Shown piece after piece: positions 1 through 7,220 of a stretch of DNA of 24,451 nucleotides. The number at the start of each line of letters is the position of its first letter. Within the stretch, counting starts at the first letter, position 1. The position numbers and the translations under genes were made by a program. The notes under the pieces are model-generated. The model saw only the letters and a program-made list of their open reading frames with translations, was not told the origin of the DNA and ran no database searches. The stretch is taken from NCBI GenBank assembly GCA_905215855.1, contig CAJMRT010000029.1:1-24451 (forward strand). Reading direction: 5' to 3'. Source of the stretch: an uncultured bacterium. Lineage in GTDB: Bacteria; Bacillota; Clostridia; Oscillospirales; Acutalibacteraceae.

Positions 1-48
1 GCTGCAGGTGAAAACTTTAAGGATACAAAGTGGGGTGTTAAGCTGTGA
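1..48 (+). CDS. gatA: 3' end of GatA (glutamyl-tRNA(Gln) amidotransferase subunit A), partial
   Basis: Frame 1 is open from the window edge to a TGA at 46-48 and gives a 15-residue tail ending WGVKL. It overlaps the gatB GTG start by four bases (GTGA), the usual sign of translational coupling between amidotransferase subunits. The identity rests on gatA normally lying directly upstream of gatB in Firmicutes and on a tail of GatA type. No catalytic residues are in view. The protein would be the amidase subunit that releases ammonia from glutamine for Glu-tRNA(Gln) conversion. Confidence 0.7.
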   Translation, partial: AAGENFKDTKWGVKL

Positions 49-1457
49 AATACGAATTAGTTGCGGGTTTTGAAACCCATATTGAGCTTGCCACAAAGAC
101 AAAAATCTTCTGCGGCTGTACTACAAAATTCGGCGGTGCGCCAAACAGCCATTGCTGTCCCGTGTGTATCGGTCTGCCGGGAACACTTCCAAAGCTTAAC
201 CGTGAAGTAGTTCGCTATGCAATCCGTGCAGGTCTTGCAGTTCACGGTGAAATCGCAGAGATTTCAAAAATGGACAGAAAGAACTACTGCTATCCCGACC
301 TTTCAAAGGCTTATCAGATCAGCCAGCTTTATGCTCCGCTCATTATAGGCGGTTATGTTGAGCTTTCAAACGGCAGAAAAATCCGTTTGCACCACATTCA
401 CATCGAAGAGGACGCAGGAAAGCTCATTCATCAGCACGGCGACACATATGTTGACTATAACCGTGGCGGTGTTCCTCTTATCGAAATCGTTTCAGAGCCT
501 GACATTCGTTCAATTGACGAGGCAAGAGAGTATGTTGAAAAGCTTCAGCAGGTTATGCGTTACATCGGAATTTCCGACTGTAAGATGCAGGAAGGCTCAA
601 TGCGCTGCGATGTAAACATTTCGGTTCGTCCAAAGGGCAGCGAAAAGCTTGGTACAAGAACCGAAATTAAAAATATGAACTCAATTAACAATATAGCAAA
701 GGCTATGGAGTATGAGTTTGAAAGACAGGTTGACCTCATTGAAAACGGCGGAAGTGTTGTTCAGGAAACTCTCCGTTATGACGACGCAACCAACACAACA
801 TCTTCAATGAGAAGTAAAGAGGACGCTCACGATTACCGTTATTTCCGTGATCCCGACCTTGTTACTATCCATGTTCCGAAAGATGTTGTTGAAGAAATCA
901 AGGCTGCAATGCCTGAGCTTCCTGCCGACAAGTGCAGAAGATATATTGACGAACTTGCAATTCCCGAAAAGGATGCACAGCTTCTTACAAAGTACCGCAA
1001 AATCAGCGAGTATTTTGACAAGGCTTGCGAGGGCGTTAAGTCACCAAAGACAGTTTCAAACTTTATTATCGGTCAGATATTCCGCAGAACGGAAACTGAG
1101 GCTGACAAGGAAATCTTTGATGTTGCGGTTACTCCCGAACAGCTTAACGAGCTTGTAAAACTTCTTGACAGCGGTAAAATCCGCAACAACCTTGCAAAGG
1201 CAACACTTGAAAAAATGCTTGACAGCGGCAAGGGTGCTCTTGAATTTATCAGCGAAAGCGATATGGGCGGTCTTGACGAAAACGCACTCAACGATTTGTG
1301 CAAGCAGGCGGTTGAGAGCAATCCAAAGGCTGTTGAGGACTATAAGAACGGCAAGGAAAAGGCAATTAAGTCACTTGTCGGAAATGTTATGAAGAACAGC
1401 AGAGGTAAGGCAGATCCTGCTCTTGCAGAGTCAAAAATCAAGGAACTTATCGGCTGA
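45..1457 (+). CDS. gatB: Aspartyl/glutamyl-tRNA amidotransferase subunit B (GatB)
   Basis: A 470-residue protein, the normal length for GatB. With GatA and GatC it converts Glu-tRNA(Gln) (or Asp-tRNA(Asn)) to the amide form in the cytoplasm, and it is the kinase/tRNA-binding subunit. Visible features are the N-terminal GFETHIEL block, a zinc-type cysteine cluster (C23, C25, C37, C38, C41 in CGC...HCCPVC) and the family signature DYNRGGVPLIEIVSEPD at about 136-152. A C-terminal YqeY-like helical tail ends KIKELIG. The start is GTG at 45, overlapping the end of gatA by GTGA, with a GGGG stretch just upstream. No Gln-tRNA synthetase gene is in view, so use of the indirect pathway is inferred from the family. 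The call is firm. Confidence 0.97.
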   Translation: MKYELVAGFETHIELATKTKIFCGCTTKFGGAPNSHCCPVCIGLPGTLPKLNREVVRYAIRAGLAVHGEIAEISKMDRKNYCYPDLSKAYQISQLYAPLIIGGYVELSNGRKIRLHHIHIEEDAGKLIHQHGDTYVDYNRGGVPLIEIVSEPDIRSIDEAREYVEKLQQVMRYIGISDCKMQEGSMRCDVNISVRPKGSEKLGTRTEIKNMNSINNIAKAMEYEFERQVDLIENGGSVVQETLRYDDATNTTSSMRSKEDAHDYRYFRDPDLVTIHVPKDVVEEIKAAMPELPADKCRRYIDELAIPEKDAQLLTKYRKISEYFDKACEGVKSPKTVSNFIIGQIFRRTETEADKEIFDVAVTPEQLNELVKLLDSGKIRNNLAKATLEKMLDSGKGALEFISESDMGGLDENALNDLCKQAVESNPKAVEDYKNGKEKAIKSLVGNVMKNSRGKADPALAESKIKELIG

Positions 1458-1487
1458 TAACTTGAATCTTCACGGGGGGTGTGTCTT

Positions 1488-1910
1488 ATGAAAGAAAAAA
1501 TCAAAGTAACGGCAGTTGTAATGTTTCTCGGAGTTATATTTTCGGGAATTTTGGTTGCATACAAGCTGGTTAATACGATTATCCCGTCATTTGACGGCGG
1601 ATCGGCATCGGTTTTCGATTATCTGCTAATCGTGACTGTCACCGTTTCAATGGTGCTGAAGCTCGCAGTAGGTTCAATGGGACTGAGAGCCGTTTCAAAA
1701 AAGACATCACCGCCCGATATGCAAAAAATGTTGAAAACTTCAGGTAAACTTGCAGTAGTGCTTGTGATTATCGGAGTGATTAACATCATATTTAATGTTG
1801 TCAACGGACAGGTTGTTTTTGTGATTGATGTGTTCGACATAGCAACCGATATTCTCCTCGGTTTTGTGTATATACTTGCCTCCGCAAGCGTTCGTGCCGG
1901 CAGAGAATAA
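1488..1910 (+). CDS. Small four-helix membrane protein, function unknown
   Basis: A 140-residue hydrophobic protein that I do not recognise as a named family. It has four likely transmembrane helices: about residues 3-24, 40-62, 79-98 and 105-135. A short positively charged cytoplasmic stretch (SKKTSPPDMQKMLK) lies between helices 2 and 3. The ATG at 1488 is preferred over the in-frame GTG at 1479, because the GTG lies inside the ribosome site (GGGGGG at 1474-1479, 8 bases before the ATG). The gene starts 30 bases after gatB and is followed by a strong terminator at 1942. It is therefore probably the last gene of the gat transcript, although a role in tRNA amidation is not implied. Confidence 0.8.
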   Translation: MKEKIKVTAVVMFLGVIFSGILVAYKLVNTIIPSFDGGSASVFDYLLIVTVTVSMVLKLAVGSMGLRAVSKKTSPPDMQKMLKTSGKLAVVLVIIGVINIIFNVVNGQVVFVIDVFDIATDILLGFVYILASASVRAGRE

Positions 1911-1941
1911 GTTCGGATTTTAGATTGCCAAATAAAAAATT

Positions 1942-1982
1942 AACGGTTGGATTTACGAAAAAAGTAATCCAACCGTTTTTGT
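1942..1982 (+). terminator. Rho-independent terminator after the gat operon
   Basis: An 11-bp stem (AACGGTTGGAT at 1942-1952 with ATCCAACCGTT at 1967-1977) encloses a short A-rich loop. Three more pairs form past a one-base bulge. A T run follows at 1976-1981. Confidence 0.9.
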
Positions 1983-2016
1983 TTGGCTTTATGAATATTG
2001 CAAAGTAATTCCTTAA

Positions 2017-2040
2017 ATGTAGCGGCGAACAGTGTTCGCC
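2017..2040. repeat. Dispersed hairpin repeat, copy A
   Basis: TGTAGCGGCGAAC at 2018-2030, then AGT, then GTTCGCC at 2034-2040. It forms a 7-bp stem (GGCGAAC/GTTCGCC). The same 13-mer and half-palindrome recur at 18245-18273, where the palindrome is complete. Both copies sit in intergenic space between convergent genes. Copy A seems to have lost the outer right-hand bases (GCTACA). Confidence 0.75.
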
Positions 2041-2042
2041 AA

Positions 2043-2068
2043 TCGTTTTGGTTGCAAAACCAAAACGA
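2043..2068. other. Perfect 11-bp hairpin with GCAA tetraloop
   Basis: TCGTTTTGGTT (2043-2053), loop GCAA (2054-2057), AACCAAAACGA (2058-2068). GCAA is a GNRA-class loop, which would make an RNA form very stable. It lies two bases after repeat copy A, in the 3' flank of the GNAT gene (minus strand). There is no clean T run on either side, so it is not a typical terminator. It may be part of a composite repeat or stabilise a 3' end. Confidence 0.6.
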
Positions 2069-2140
2069 ATAAAACGCACTGACTTGTTATTTAAATGAAG
2101 AAAACTGTGCATCAAATATTGCACTCATTGCGTATAATAG

Positions 2141-2665
2141 TTAAAAGTTTAAAATGTAGGTTCGTGCCTTTTTAGTTGTGCCGTCAAAGTTTGTTACGGT
2201 AGTATATCCGGTAGGTACAAATCCATTTTTAATCATAACTTTTCCCGAGTTTACATTCTCAACAGCGTGGCAACCGTAAATCTTTGTTTGCTTTAAAGCG
2301 TTCTTTGCAAAATTAAGAATTACTGCGGCTATTTCAGTTGTAAAGCCTTTGTGCCAATAATCAAACATACAGTTGTAACCGATTTCGTACATCTGTTCAT
2401 CATCATTCCATACAAGACCGCCACTGCCGAAAAGAGTACCCGCTTTTTTGTCAATAAATCCCCAATCGTATTGCTTATCAGAATTTTCTGCATATTCAAC
2501 CATTTTAAGCCATTCAATTGTATCATCAAGGCTTGTGTGAGAATTATACCGCATATACTTTGTAACTCGATTATCACTTGTCCAGTTGTTAAATGCCGTT
2601 TTAGCATCGTTAACGGTTAATGGGCGTAAAATGACTCGTTCACTTTCAAGAACAGGTGTTTTCAA
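2141..2665 (-). CDS. GNAT-family N-acetyltransferase (RimJ/RimL type)
   Basis: A 174-residue single-domain protein of the Acetyltransf_3 (RimJ/RimL-like) type. It transfers acetyl from acetyl-CoA to an amine; the substrate cannot be read from the sequence. Family marks are the opening LESERVILRPLTVNDA, the strand-turn EIGYNCMFDYWHKGFTTEIA (residues about 94-113, acetyl-CoA loop region) and the late HAVENVNSGKVMIKNGFVPTG block. The start is TTG at 2665 (minus strand), chosen because AGGAGATG lies at 2671-2678 and the nearer ATG frame stops at once. The gene is codirectional with trpB, 173 bases downstream, but the gap is full of hairpins, so it is probably separately controlled. It could acetylate a ribosomal protein, a small amine or an antibiotic. 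Confidence 0.9.
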   Translation of the reverse strand: MKTPVLESERVILRPLTVNDAKTAFNNWTSDNRVTKYMRYNSHTSLDDTIEWLKMVEYAENSDKQYDWGFIDKKAGTLFGSGGLVWNDDEQMYEIGYNCMFDYWHKGFTTEIAAVILNFAKNALKQTKIYGCHAVENVNSGKVMIKNGFVPTGYTTVTNFDGTTKKARTYILNF

Positions 2666-2684
2666 AAAATCATCTCCTATAACA

Positions 2685-2718
2685 AAGAGGTCAGCGATTA
2701 CTGACCTCTTTTCTTTTT
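2685..2718 (+). terminator. Terminator-like hairpin with T run on the plus strand, upstream of the GNAT gene
   Basis: AAGAGGTCAG (2685-2694), loop CGATTA, CTGACCTCTT (2701-2710), then TTCTTTTTTT. On the plus strand it looks like a complete intrinsic terminator, yet no plus-strand gene leads into it. On the minus strand it is a stable stem ending about six bases before the GNAT ribosome site. Confidence 0.6.
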
Positions 2719-2778
2719 TTATATTCCGATAAATATTAATATAGTGTTAGTTCGTAAATTGACAACCAAGCTACGCTC

Positions 2779-2838
2779 GGGTGACAAAAGTTTGAATATA
2801 ACAAACTTTCTTCACGAACCGGGTGCGAGACACTCGCA
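2779..2838. other. Hairpin-rich spacer downstream of trpB
   Basis: Two inverted repeats. The first pairs GTGA/TCAC (2781-2784, 2812-2815) outside AAAGTTTG/CAAACTTT (2787-2794, 2802-2809) across a symmetric two-base internal loop. The second is TGCGAG-ACA-CTCGCA (2824-2838), directly abutting the trpB stop codon. Read from the minus strand, the AAAGTTTG stem is followed by a few Ts only, so termination would be weak. Confidence 0.55.
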
Positions 2839-4212
2839 TTAGTCAACCTTTGGCAAGCCGTCAAAGCCCTGCTGAAGGTCGGCATCTGTCGGAATGTAGT
2901 CACTCATTTCGCCGTCATTATACTTCTGATAAGCAACCATATCAAAGTAGCCTGTACCTGTAAGACCGAAGAGAATTGTCTTTTCTTCGCCTGTTTCCTT
3001 GCACTTGAGAGCCTCGTCAATTGCAACTCTGATTGCGTGACTGCTTTCGGGAGCAGGAAGAATACCTTCAACTCTTGCAAACTGCTCTGCTGCTGCAAAT
3101 ACGCTTGTCTGCTCAACTGCTCTTGCCTCCATAAGACCGTCATGATACAGCTGAGAAAGTGTTGAACTCATACCGTGGAAACGAAGTCCGCCTGCGTGGT
3201 TGGCTGACGGAATAAATCCGCTGCCGAGCGTGTACATCTTTGCGAGAGGACAAATCATACCTGTGTCGCAGAAGTCATATGCAAATTTACCTCTTGTAAG
3301 GCTCGGGCATGATGCCGGCTCAACAGCGATAAATTTGTAGTCATTTTCGCCACGGAGCTTTTCACCCATAAACGGAGAGATAAGACCGCCGAGGTTTGAA
3401 CCGCCGCCTGCACAGCCGATGATAATGTCAGGCTTTACATTGTACTTTTCGAGAGCGGCTTTTGCTTCAAGACCGATAACGGACTGATGAAGAAGTACCT
3501 GATTAAGCACACTTCCGAGTACATAACGGTAGCCGTCTGTATGAGTTGCAACCTCAACAGCCTCAGAAATAGCACAGCCAAGGCTTCCTGTTGTACCGGG
3601 GTGAGCCTCAAGAATCTTTCTGCCGACTTCCGTTGTTGTTGACGGTGACGGAGTAACGCTTGCACCGTAGGTTCTCATAACCTCTCTTCTGAAAGGCTTT
3701 TGCTCGTACGAAACCTTTACCATAAATACCTTGCAGTCAAGGCCGAAATATGAACAAGCCATTGAAAGGGCAGTACCCCACTGACCTGCGCCTGTTTCGG
3801 TTGTAACACCTTTAAGTCCCTGCTTTTTAGCGTAGTAAGCTTGAGCAATTGCGCTGTTGAGCTTGTGGCTTCCGCTTGTGTTGTTGCCCTCGAATTTGTA
3901 GTAAATCTTTGCGGGAGTGTCAAGAGCCTTTTCAAGAAAATATGCTCTTATAAGCGGAGATGGACGGTACATTTTATAGAAGTTCTGAATTTCTTCCGGA
4001 ATGTCAATGTATGCGTCTGTGTCGTCAAGTTCCTGATCAATAAGCTCATCACAGAACACGGGAGCAAGGTCTGCGTGTGTCATAGGCTTGAGTGTTGCCG
4101 GATTTAAAAGCGGTGCAGGCTTGTTTTTCATATCTGCACGAACATTGTACCATTTTGTCGGGATTTCGCTTTCGTCAAGGTATATTTTGTATGGGATTTT
4201 GTTTTCAGCCAC
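2839..4212 (-). CDS. trpB: TrpB2-type tryptophan synthase beta chain (PLP enzyme)
   Basis: A 457-residue fold-type II PLP enzyme of the TrpB2 subgroup, which is longer than TrpB1 and has an N-terminal extension. The expected reaction is indole plus L-serine to tryptophan. The PLP lysine is K117 in SGSHKLNSA, the catalytic glutamate is E139 in TETGAGQWG, and the phosphate-binding GCAGGGSNLGG loop lies near residue 266. The start is GTG at 4212 with an excellent AAGGAGGTCA at 4218-4227. There is no trpA or other trp gene nearby, and a promoter at 4312-4340 gives it its own transcript. It is probably an indole-salvage enzyme, although TrpB2 proteins have also been linked to serine dehydration. 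The roughly 90-base leader shows no T-box motif. Confidence 0.93.
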   Translation of the reverse strand: MAENKIPYKIYLDESEIPTKWYNVRADMKNKPAPLLNPATLKPMTHADLAPVFCDELIDQELDDTDAYIDIPEEIQNFYKMYRPSPLIRAYFLEKALDTPAKIYYKFEGNNTSGSHKLNSAIAQAYYAKKQGLKGVTTETGAGQWGTALSMACSYFGLDCKVFMVKVSYEQKPFRREVMRTYGASVTPSPSTTTEVGRKILEAHPGTTGSLGCAISEAVEVATHTDGYRYVLGSVLNQVLLHQSVIGLEAKAALEKYNVKPDIIIGCAGGGSNLGGLISPFMGEKLRGENDYKFIAVEPASCPSLTRGKFAYDFCDTGMICPLAKMYTLGSGFIPSANHAGGLRFHGMSSTLSQLYHDGLMEARAVEQTSVFAAAEQFARVEGILPAPESSHAIRVAIDEALKCKETGEEKTILFGLTGTGYFDMVAYQKYNDGEMSDYIPTDADLQQGFDGLPKVD

Positions 4213-4311
4213 TAAAATGACCTCCTTGGAATGATATTTCTCTGTAAACAGAATGTAATCTCACTTTGAAAATTTGCAGGAATTATTTTACATCCTGCAC
4301 ACTTCTGTAAT

Positions 4312-4340
4312 ATTGTACCACAAATAAAAGGCTTTGTCAC
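4312..4340 (-). promoter_or_regulatory. Promoter of trpB2
   Basis: On the minus strand, GTGACA (4335-4340), a 17-base spacer, then TACAAT (4312-4317). This predicts a leader of about 90 bases before the GTG at 4212. The leader contains a GCAGGA/TCCTGC stem (4276-4281, 4293-4298). Confidence 0.6.
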
Positions 4341-4386
4341 GCAAATTTGTAAAAATTCATTTCAGCATACAAAACCTATATTTTTA

Positions 4387-4426
4387 TTTACACTCTTTTT
4401 ACAATTGACAAACAGCGTATTTTACA
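4387..4426 (+). promoter_or_regulatory. Candidate Pho boxes upstream of pstS
   Basis: TTTACA at 4387-4392 and again at 4398-4403 (11-bp period), TTGACA at 4405-4410 and TTTACA at 4421-4426. Direct hexamer repeats on an 11-bp helical period are what B. subtilis PhoP (TTAACA-like) and E. coli PhoB boxes look like. No strong -10 follows, which fits a promoter that needs an activator. The remainder of 4213-4494 is the divergent trpB leader and promoter. Confidence 0.6.
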
Positions 4427-4494
4427 AAACAGTCATAGACTGATGTTGTACGAAAGAGGTACACAAATGATATGAATTTAAGGAGAAAATTCAA

Positions 4495-5412
4495 ATGAAA
4501 TCTATGACTAAAAAAATTACGGCAACAGCATTATTCGGTGTTCTTGCAGTTTCTGCATTTGCAGGCTGCGGCGGTGCAAATTCTTCATCAAATGGTTCAT
4601 CCGACGCAGGTTCGGATGCCGCAAAGTTTGACGCATCAAAAACAATCTCCGTTGTAACAAGAGAAGAAGGTTCAGGTACAAGAGATGCATTCACAGAGCT
4701 TACGGGTGTTCTTGTAAAGGACGGCGACAACAAGACAGACAACACAACAACTTCGGCTGTAACAATCAACAGTACAGAGGCTGTTATCACAAATGTAAAG
4801 GATAACGAGGCGGCAATCGGTTACATTTCACTCGGTTCACTCAACGATACGGTAAAGGCTCTTAAAATCGGCGGTGTTGAGGCAACAGCCGATAATGTAA
4901 AGTCAGGCGACTATGCAGTAAGCCGTCCGTTCAACATTGCTTATAAGGGCGAGCTCAGCGATGTTGCTCAGGATTTTGTTGATTACATAATGAGCTCGGA
5001 CGGTCAGAAGATTGTTTCGGACAACGGTTATGTAACAGTTTCGGAAAATGCCGCATACAGCGGTAAGAAGCCGTCAGGCAAAATCAGCGTAGCAGGTTCT
5101 TCTTCGGTATCACCTGTAATGGAAAAGCTTGCCGAGGCTTATCAGAAGGTAAACACAAACGCTAAGGTTGAAATCCAGACATCCGACTCATCGGCAGGTA
5201 TGCAGTCGGCTATGGGCGGTACATGTGATATCGGTATGGCATCCCGTGACCTTAAAGATGAGGAAAAGAGCGCACTCAAGGTTGAAACAATCGCAAAAGA
5301 CGGTATCGCAGTAATAGTAAACAATGCAAACACATGTGACGACCTCACACTTGATCAGGTAAAATCAATTTACACAGGTGAAACAACTGTTTGGAGTGAC
5401 ATAATTAAATGA
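4495..5412 (+). CDS. pstS: Phosphate-binding lipoprotein PstS, with its two halves in swapped order
   Basis: A 305-residue extracytoplasmic phosphate-binding lipoprotein for the PstCAB importer. A lipoprotein signal peptide ends at a FAGC lipobox (C25) and is followed by a Ser/Gly/Asp-rich linker. Residues about 50-185 carry what is normally the second half of PstS: TREEGSGTR (55-63, phosphate-binding Arg-Ser-Gly-Thr), GYISLGSL (about 109) and a C-terminal-type SSDGQKIV...GYVTV. Residues about 193-305 carry the normal first half: AGSSSVSP (200-207), TSDSSAG, DIGMASRDLKDEEKS, IAKDGIAVIVN and VKSIYTGE. All ligand motifs are present once, so this looks like a circular permutation and not a broken gene. 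The start is ATG at 4495 with AGGAGA eight bases upstream. The stop overlaps the pstC start (ATGA). Confidence 0.93.
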   Translation: MKSMTKKITATALFGVLAVSAFAGCGGANSSSNGSSDAGSDAAKFDASKTISVVTREEGSGTRDAFTELTGVLVKDGDNKTDNTTTSAVTINSTEAVITNVKDNEAAIGYISLGSLNDTVKALKIGGVEATADNVKSGDYAVSRPFNIAYKGELSDVAQDFVDYIMSSDGQKIVSDNGYVTVSENAAYSGKKPSGKISVAGSSSVSPVMEKLAEAYQKVNTNAKVEIQTSDSSAGMQSAMGGTCDIGMASRDLKDEEKSALKVETIAKDGIAVIVNNANTCDDLTLDQVKSIYTGETTVWSDIIK

Positions 5413-6278
5413 GATTAAACAGATTTCGTGAAAAGGCAATGCAGGGAGTTTTCCTCCTCACAGCTGTAACAAGTATAGCGGCGGTTGTCATAATCTGTAT
5501 ATTCTTATTCTGTAACGGTGTTCCTGCAATGGCAGAAATAGGCTTCTTTGATTTCGTAGGCGGACAGAAATGGGCGCCTACGAATGTGCCTGCATCATAT
5601 GGAATTTTTGATATGATTATCGCAAGCATATATGTTACTGCGGGAGCAATCATAATCGGCGTTCCGATAGGGATTTTCACAGCAGTATTTCTTGCAAGAT
5701 TTTGTCCTGCACCGCTTTACAAGGTGCTTAAACCGGCAACAGAGCTTTTGGCAGGCATCCCGTCAATTGTTTACGGCTTCTTCGGACTTATGGTAGTTGT
5801 ACCGTTCATCCGTGATAACTTCGGCGGTAACGGTTCAAGCTGGCTTGCGGCGTCAATCGTACTCGGAGTTATGATTCTTCCGACAATCATAGGCGTGTCT
5901 GAGTCGGCAATCAGAGCAGTTCCCGAAAGCTATTACGAAGGTGCTCTGGCACTCGGTGCTACAAAGGAAAGAAGTGTGTTCAAGACAATTCTTCCGGCAT
6001 CAAAATCAGGCGTTCTTGCAGGAGTTGTTCTCGGCATAGGCAGAGCGTTGGGCGAAACAATGGCAGTTGTACTCATTGCAGGCAATCAGGTTCAGATTCC
6101 GCACAGCGTTACGGACGGACTTCGTACCCTGACCGCAAACATTGTTCTTGAAATGGGTTATTCAACAGGCTTGCACCGTCAGGCACTTATTGCAACGGGT
6201 GTTGTTCTGTTCGTATTTGTTCTGCTCATCACACTTTCAATGCAGGCTATAAAGAGTAGGAGTGAAAAGCGTGGCTAA
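5409..6278 (+). CDS. pstC: Phosphate ABC transporter permease PstC
   Basis: A 289-residue inner-membrane permease that forms the phosphate channel with PstA. It has about six transmembrane helices. The family loop AGIPSIVYGFFGLMVV lies near 114-130, and the EAA-type coupling loop (SYYEGALALGATKERS, about 177-192) contacts PstB. GRALGETMAVVLIAGN near residue 215 is typical of PstC. The ATG at 5409 overlaps the pstS stop by four bases, so translation is coupled. In membership it belongs to the pstSCAB-phoU operon. I see nothing odd in it. Confidence 0.97.
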   Translation: MRLNRFREKAMQGVFLLTAVTSIAAVVIICIFLFCNGVPAMAEIGFFDFVGGQKWAPTNVPASYGIFDMIIASIYVTAGAIIIGVPIGIFTAVFLARFCPAPLYKVLKPATELLAGIPSIVYGFFGLMVVVPFIRDNFGGNGSSWLAASIVLGVMILPTIIGVSESAIRAVPESYYEGALALGATKERSVFKTILPASKSGVLAGVVLGIGRALGETMAVVLIAGNQVQIPHSVTDGLRTLTANIVLEMGYSTGLHRQALIATGVVLFVFVLLITLSMQAIKSRSEKRG

Positions 6279-7197
6279 CAGCGATAACATAAAAAACGAT
6301 GCCGCTTTGGTTGATGTGTCACAGATTAAGGCAATCAACAAAGTATCGTTTAAACAGAGAATGAAAGCCTACAAAAGAAAGCCCCTTTCACTTGTACTGC
6401 TCATTCTTGTAGGTCTTGCGGCGGCACTTTCAGCGGCGGCTCTCATATTTATCATTGTCTATGTTCTTGTGCGGGGTGTTCCGAACCTTACCCCCGAGCT
6501 GTTCTCACTTGAGTACAACAGCGACAATGTATCGTGTATGCCGTCAATTATCAACACAATTGTTCTTACGCTTGTAACCCTTATAATTTCCGTACCGTTC
6601 GGTGTGGGAGCGGCAATCTATCTTGCCGAGTACGCAAAGCGTGGCAACAAGCTTGTTAAGGTAATCAGAACAATGGCAGAAACCCTTGCCGGTATTCCGT
6701 CAATTGTTTACGGTCTTTTCGGTATGCTTTTCTTTGTGTATGCCCTTAACTGGGGTTATTCACTTCTTGCCGGTGCATTTACGCTTGCAATTATGGTGCT
6801 TCCCACAATTATGCGTACAACCGAGGAGGCACTTCTCACAGTTCCCGATTCATACCGTGAGGGCAGTTACGGACTCGGTTCGGGCAAGCTCAGAACAATT
6901 ATGAGAATTATTCTTCCGAGTGCGATGCCCGGTATTCTTGCCGGAATCATTCTTGCTGTCGGCAGAATAGTTGGCGAAACAGCCGCACTTATTTATACTT
7001 ACGGTTCGGCAACAGGCTATGCGGCAGGCCCTCTCAATTCGGGACGGTCACTTGCCGTTCATATGTATGTACTTACCAACGAAGGACTTCATACAGATCA
7101 GGCGTGGGGTACCGCAGTTGTACTTCTTGTACTTGTTTTTGCAATCAATACACTCTCGGCATTTGTTGCAAAGAAACTTGGAAACAACAAGAAGTAA
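6271..7197 (+). CDS. pstA: Phosphate ABC transporter permease PstA
   Basis: A 308-residue membrane permease, partner of PstC. The first roughly 40 residues are a charged cytoplasmic segment, followed by about six helices. Diagnostic blocks are AGIPSIVYGLFGMLFF, the coupling loop SYREGSYGLGSGKLRT and GRIVGETAALIYTYGSA. The start is taken as GTG at 6271, because AGGAG (6258-6262) is eight bases before it. An in-frame GTG at 6262 overlaps the ribosome site itself. The gene overlaps the last codons of pstC by eight bases. It acts with pstB, 23 bases downstream. Confidence 0.96.
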   Translation: MANSDNIKNDAALVDVSQIKAINKVSFKQRMKAYKRKPLSLVLLILVGLAAALSAAALIFIIVYVLVRGVPNLTPELFSLEYNSDNVSCMPSIINTIVLTLVTLIISVPFGVGAAIYLAEYAKRGNKLVKVIRTMAETLAGIPSIVYGLFGMLFFVYALNWGYSLLAGAFTLAIMVLPTIMRTTEEALLTVPDSYREGSYGLGSGKLRTIMRIILPSAMPGILAGIILAVGRIVGETAALIYTYGSATGYAAGPLNSGRSLAVHMYVLTNEGLHTDQAWGTAVVLLVLVFAINTLSAFVAKKLGNNKK

Positions 7198-7220
7198 CAG
7201 GAAAGGATAATTATTTTACA

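Noticed and set aside
1801..2124. A minus-strand open frame overlapping the end of the membrane-protein gene
   Set aside because: It runs through a strong terminator and two hairpin repeats, has no ribosome site and an unconvincing composition.
4213..4305. Possible T-box or tryptophan riboswitch in the trpB leader
   Set aside because: No AGGGTGG-type T-box sequence, no terminator/antiterminator pair and no leader peptide with Trp codons; only a 6-bp stem is present.
4495..5412. pstS as a frameshifted or truncated gene or a fusion of two binding proteins
   Set aside because: One continuous frame, each ligand motif occurs exactly once, length is normal, and start and stop are embedded in the operon. 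Permutation explains it better.
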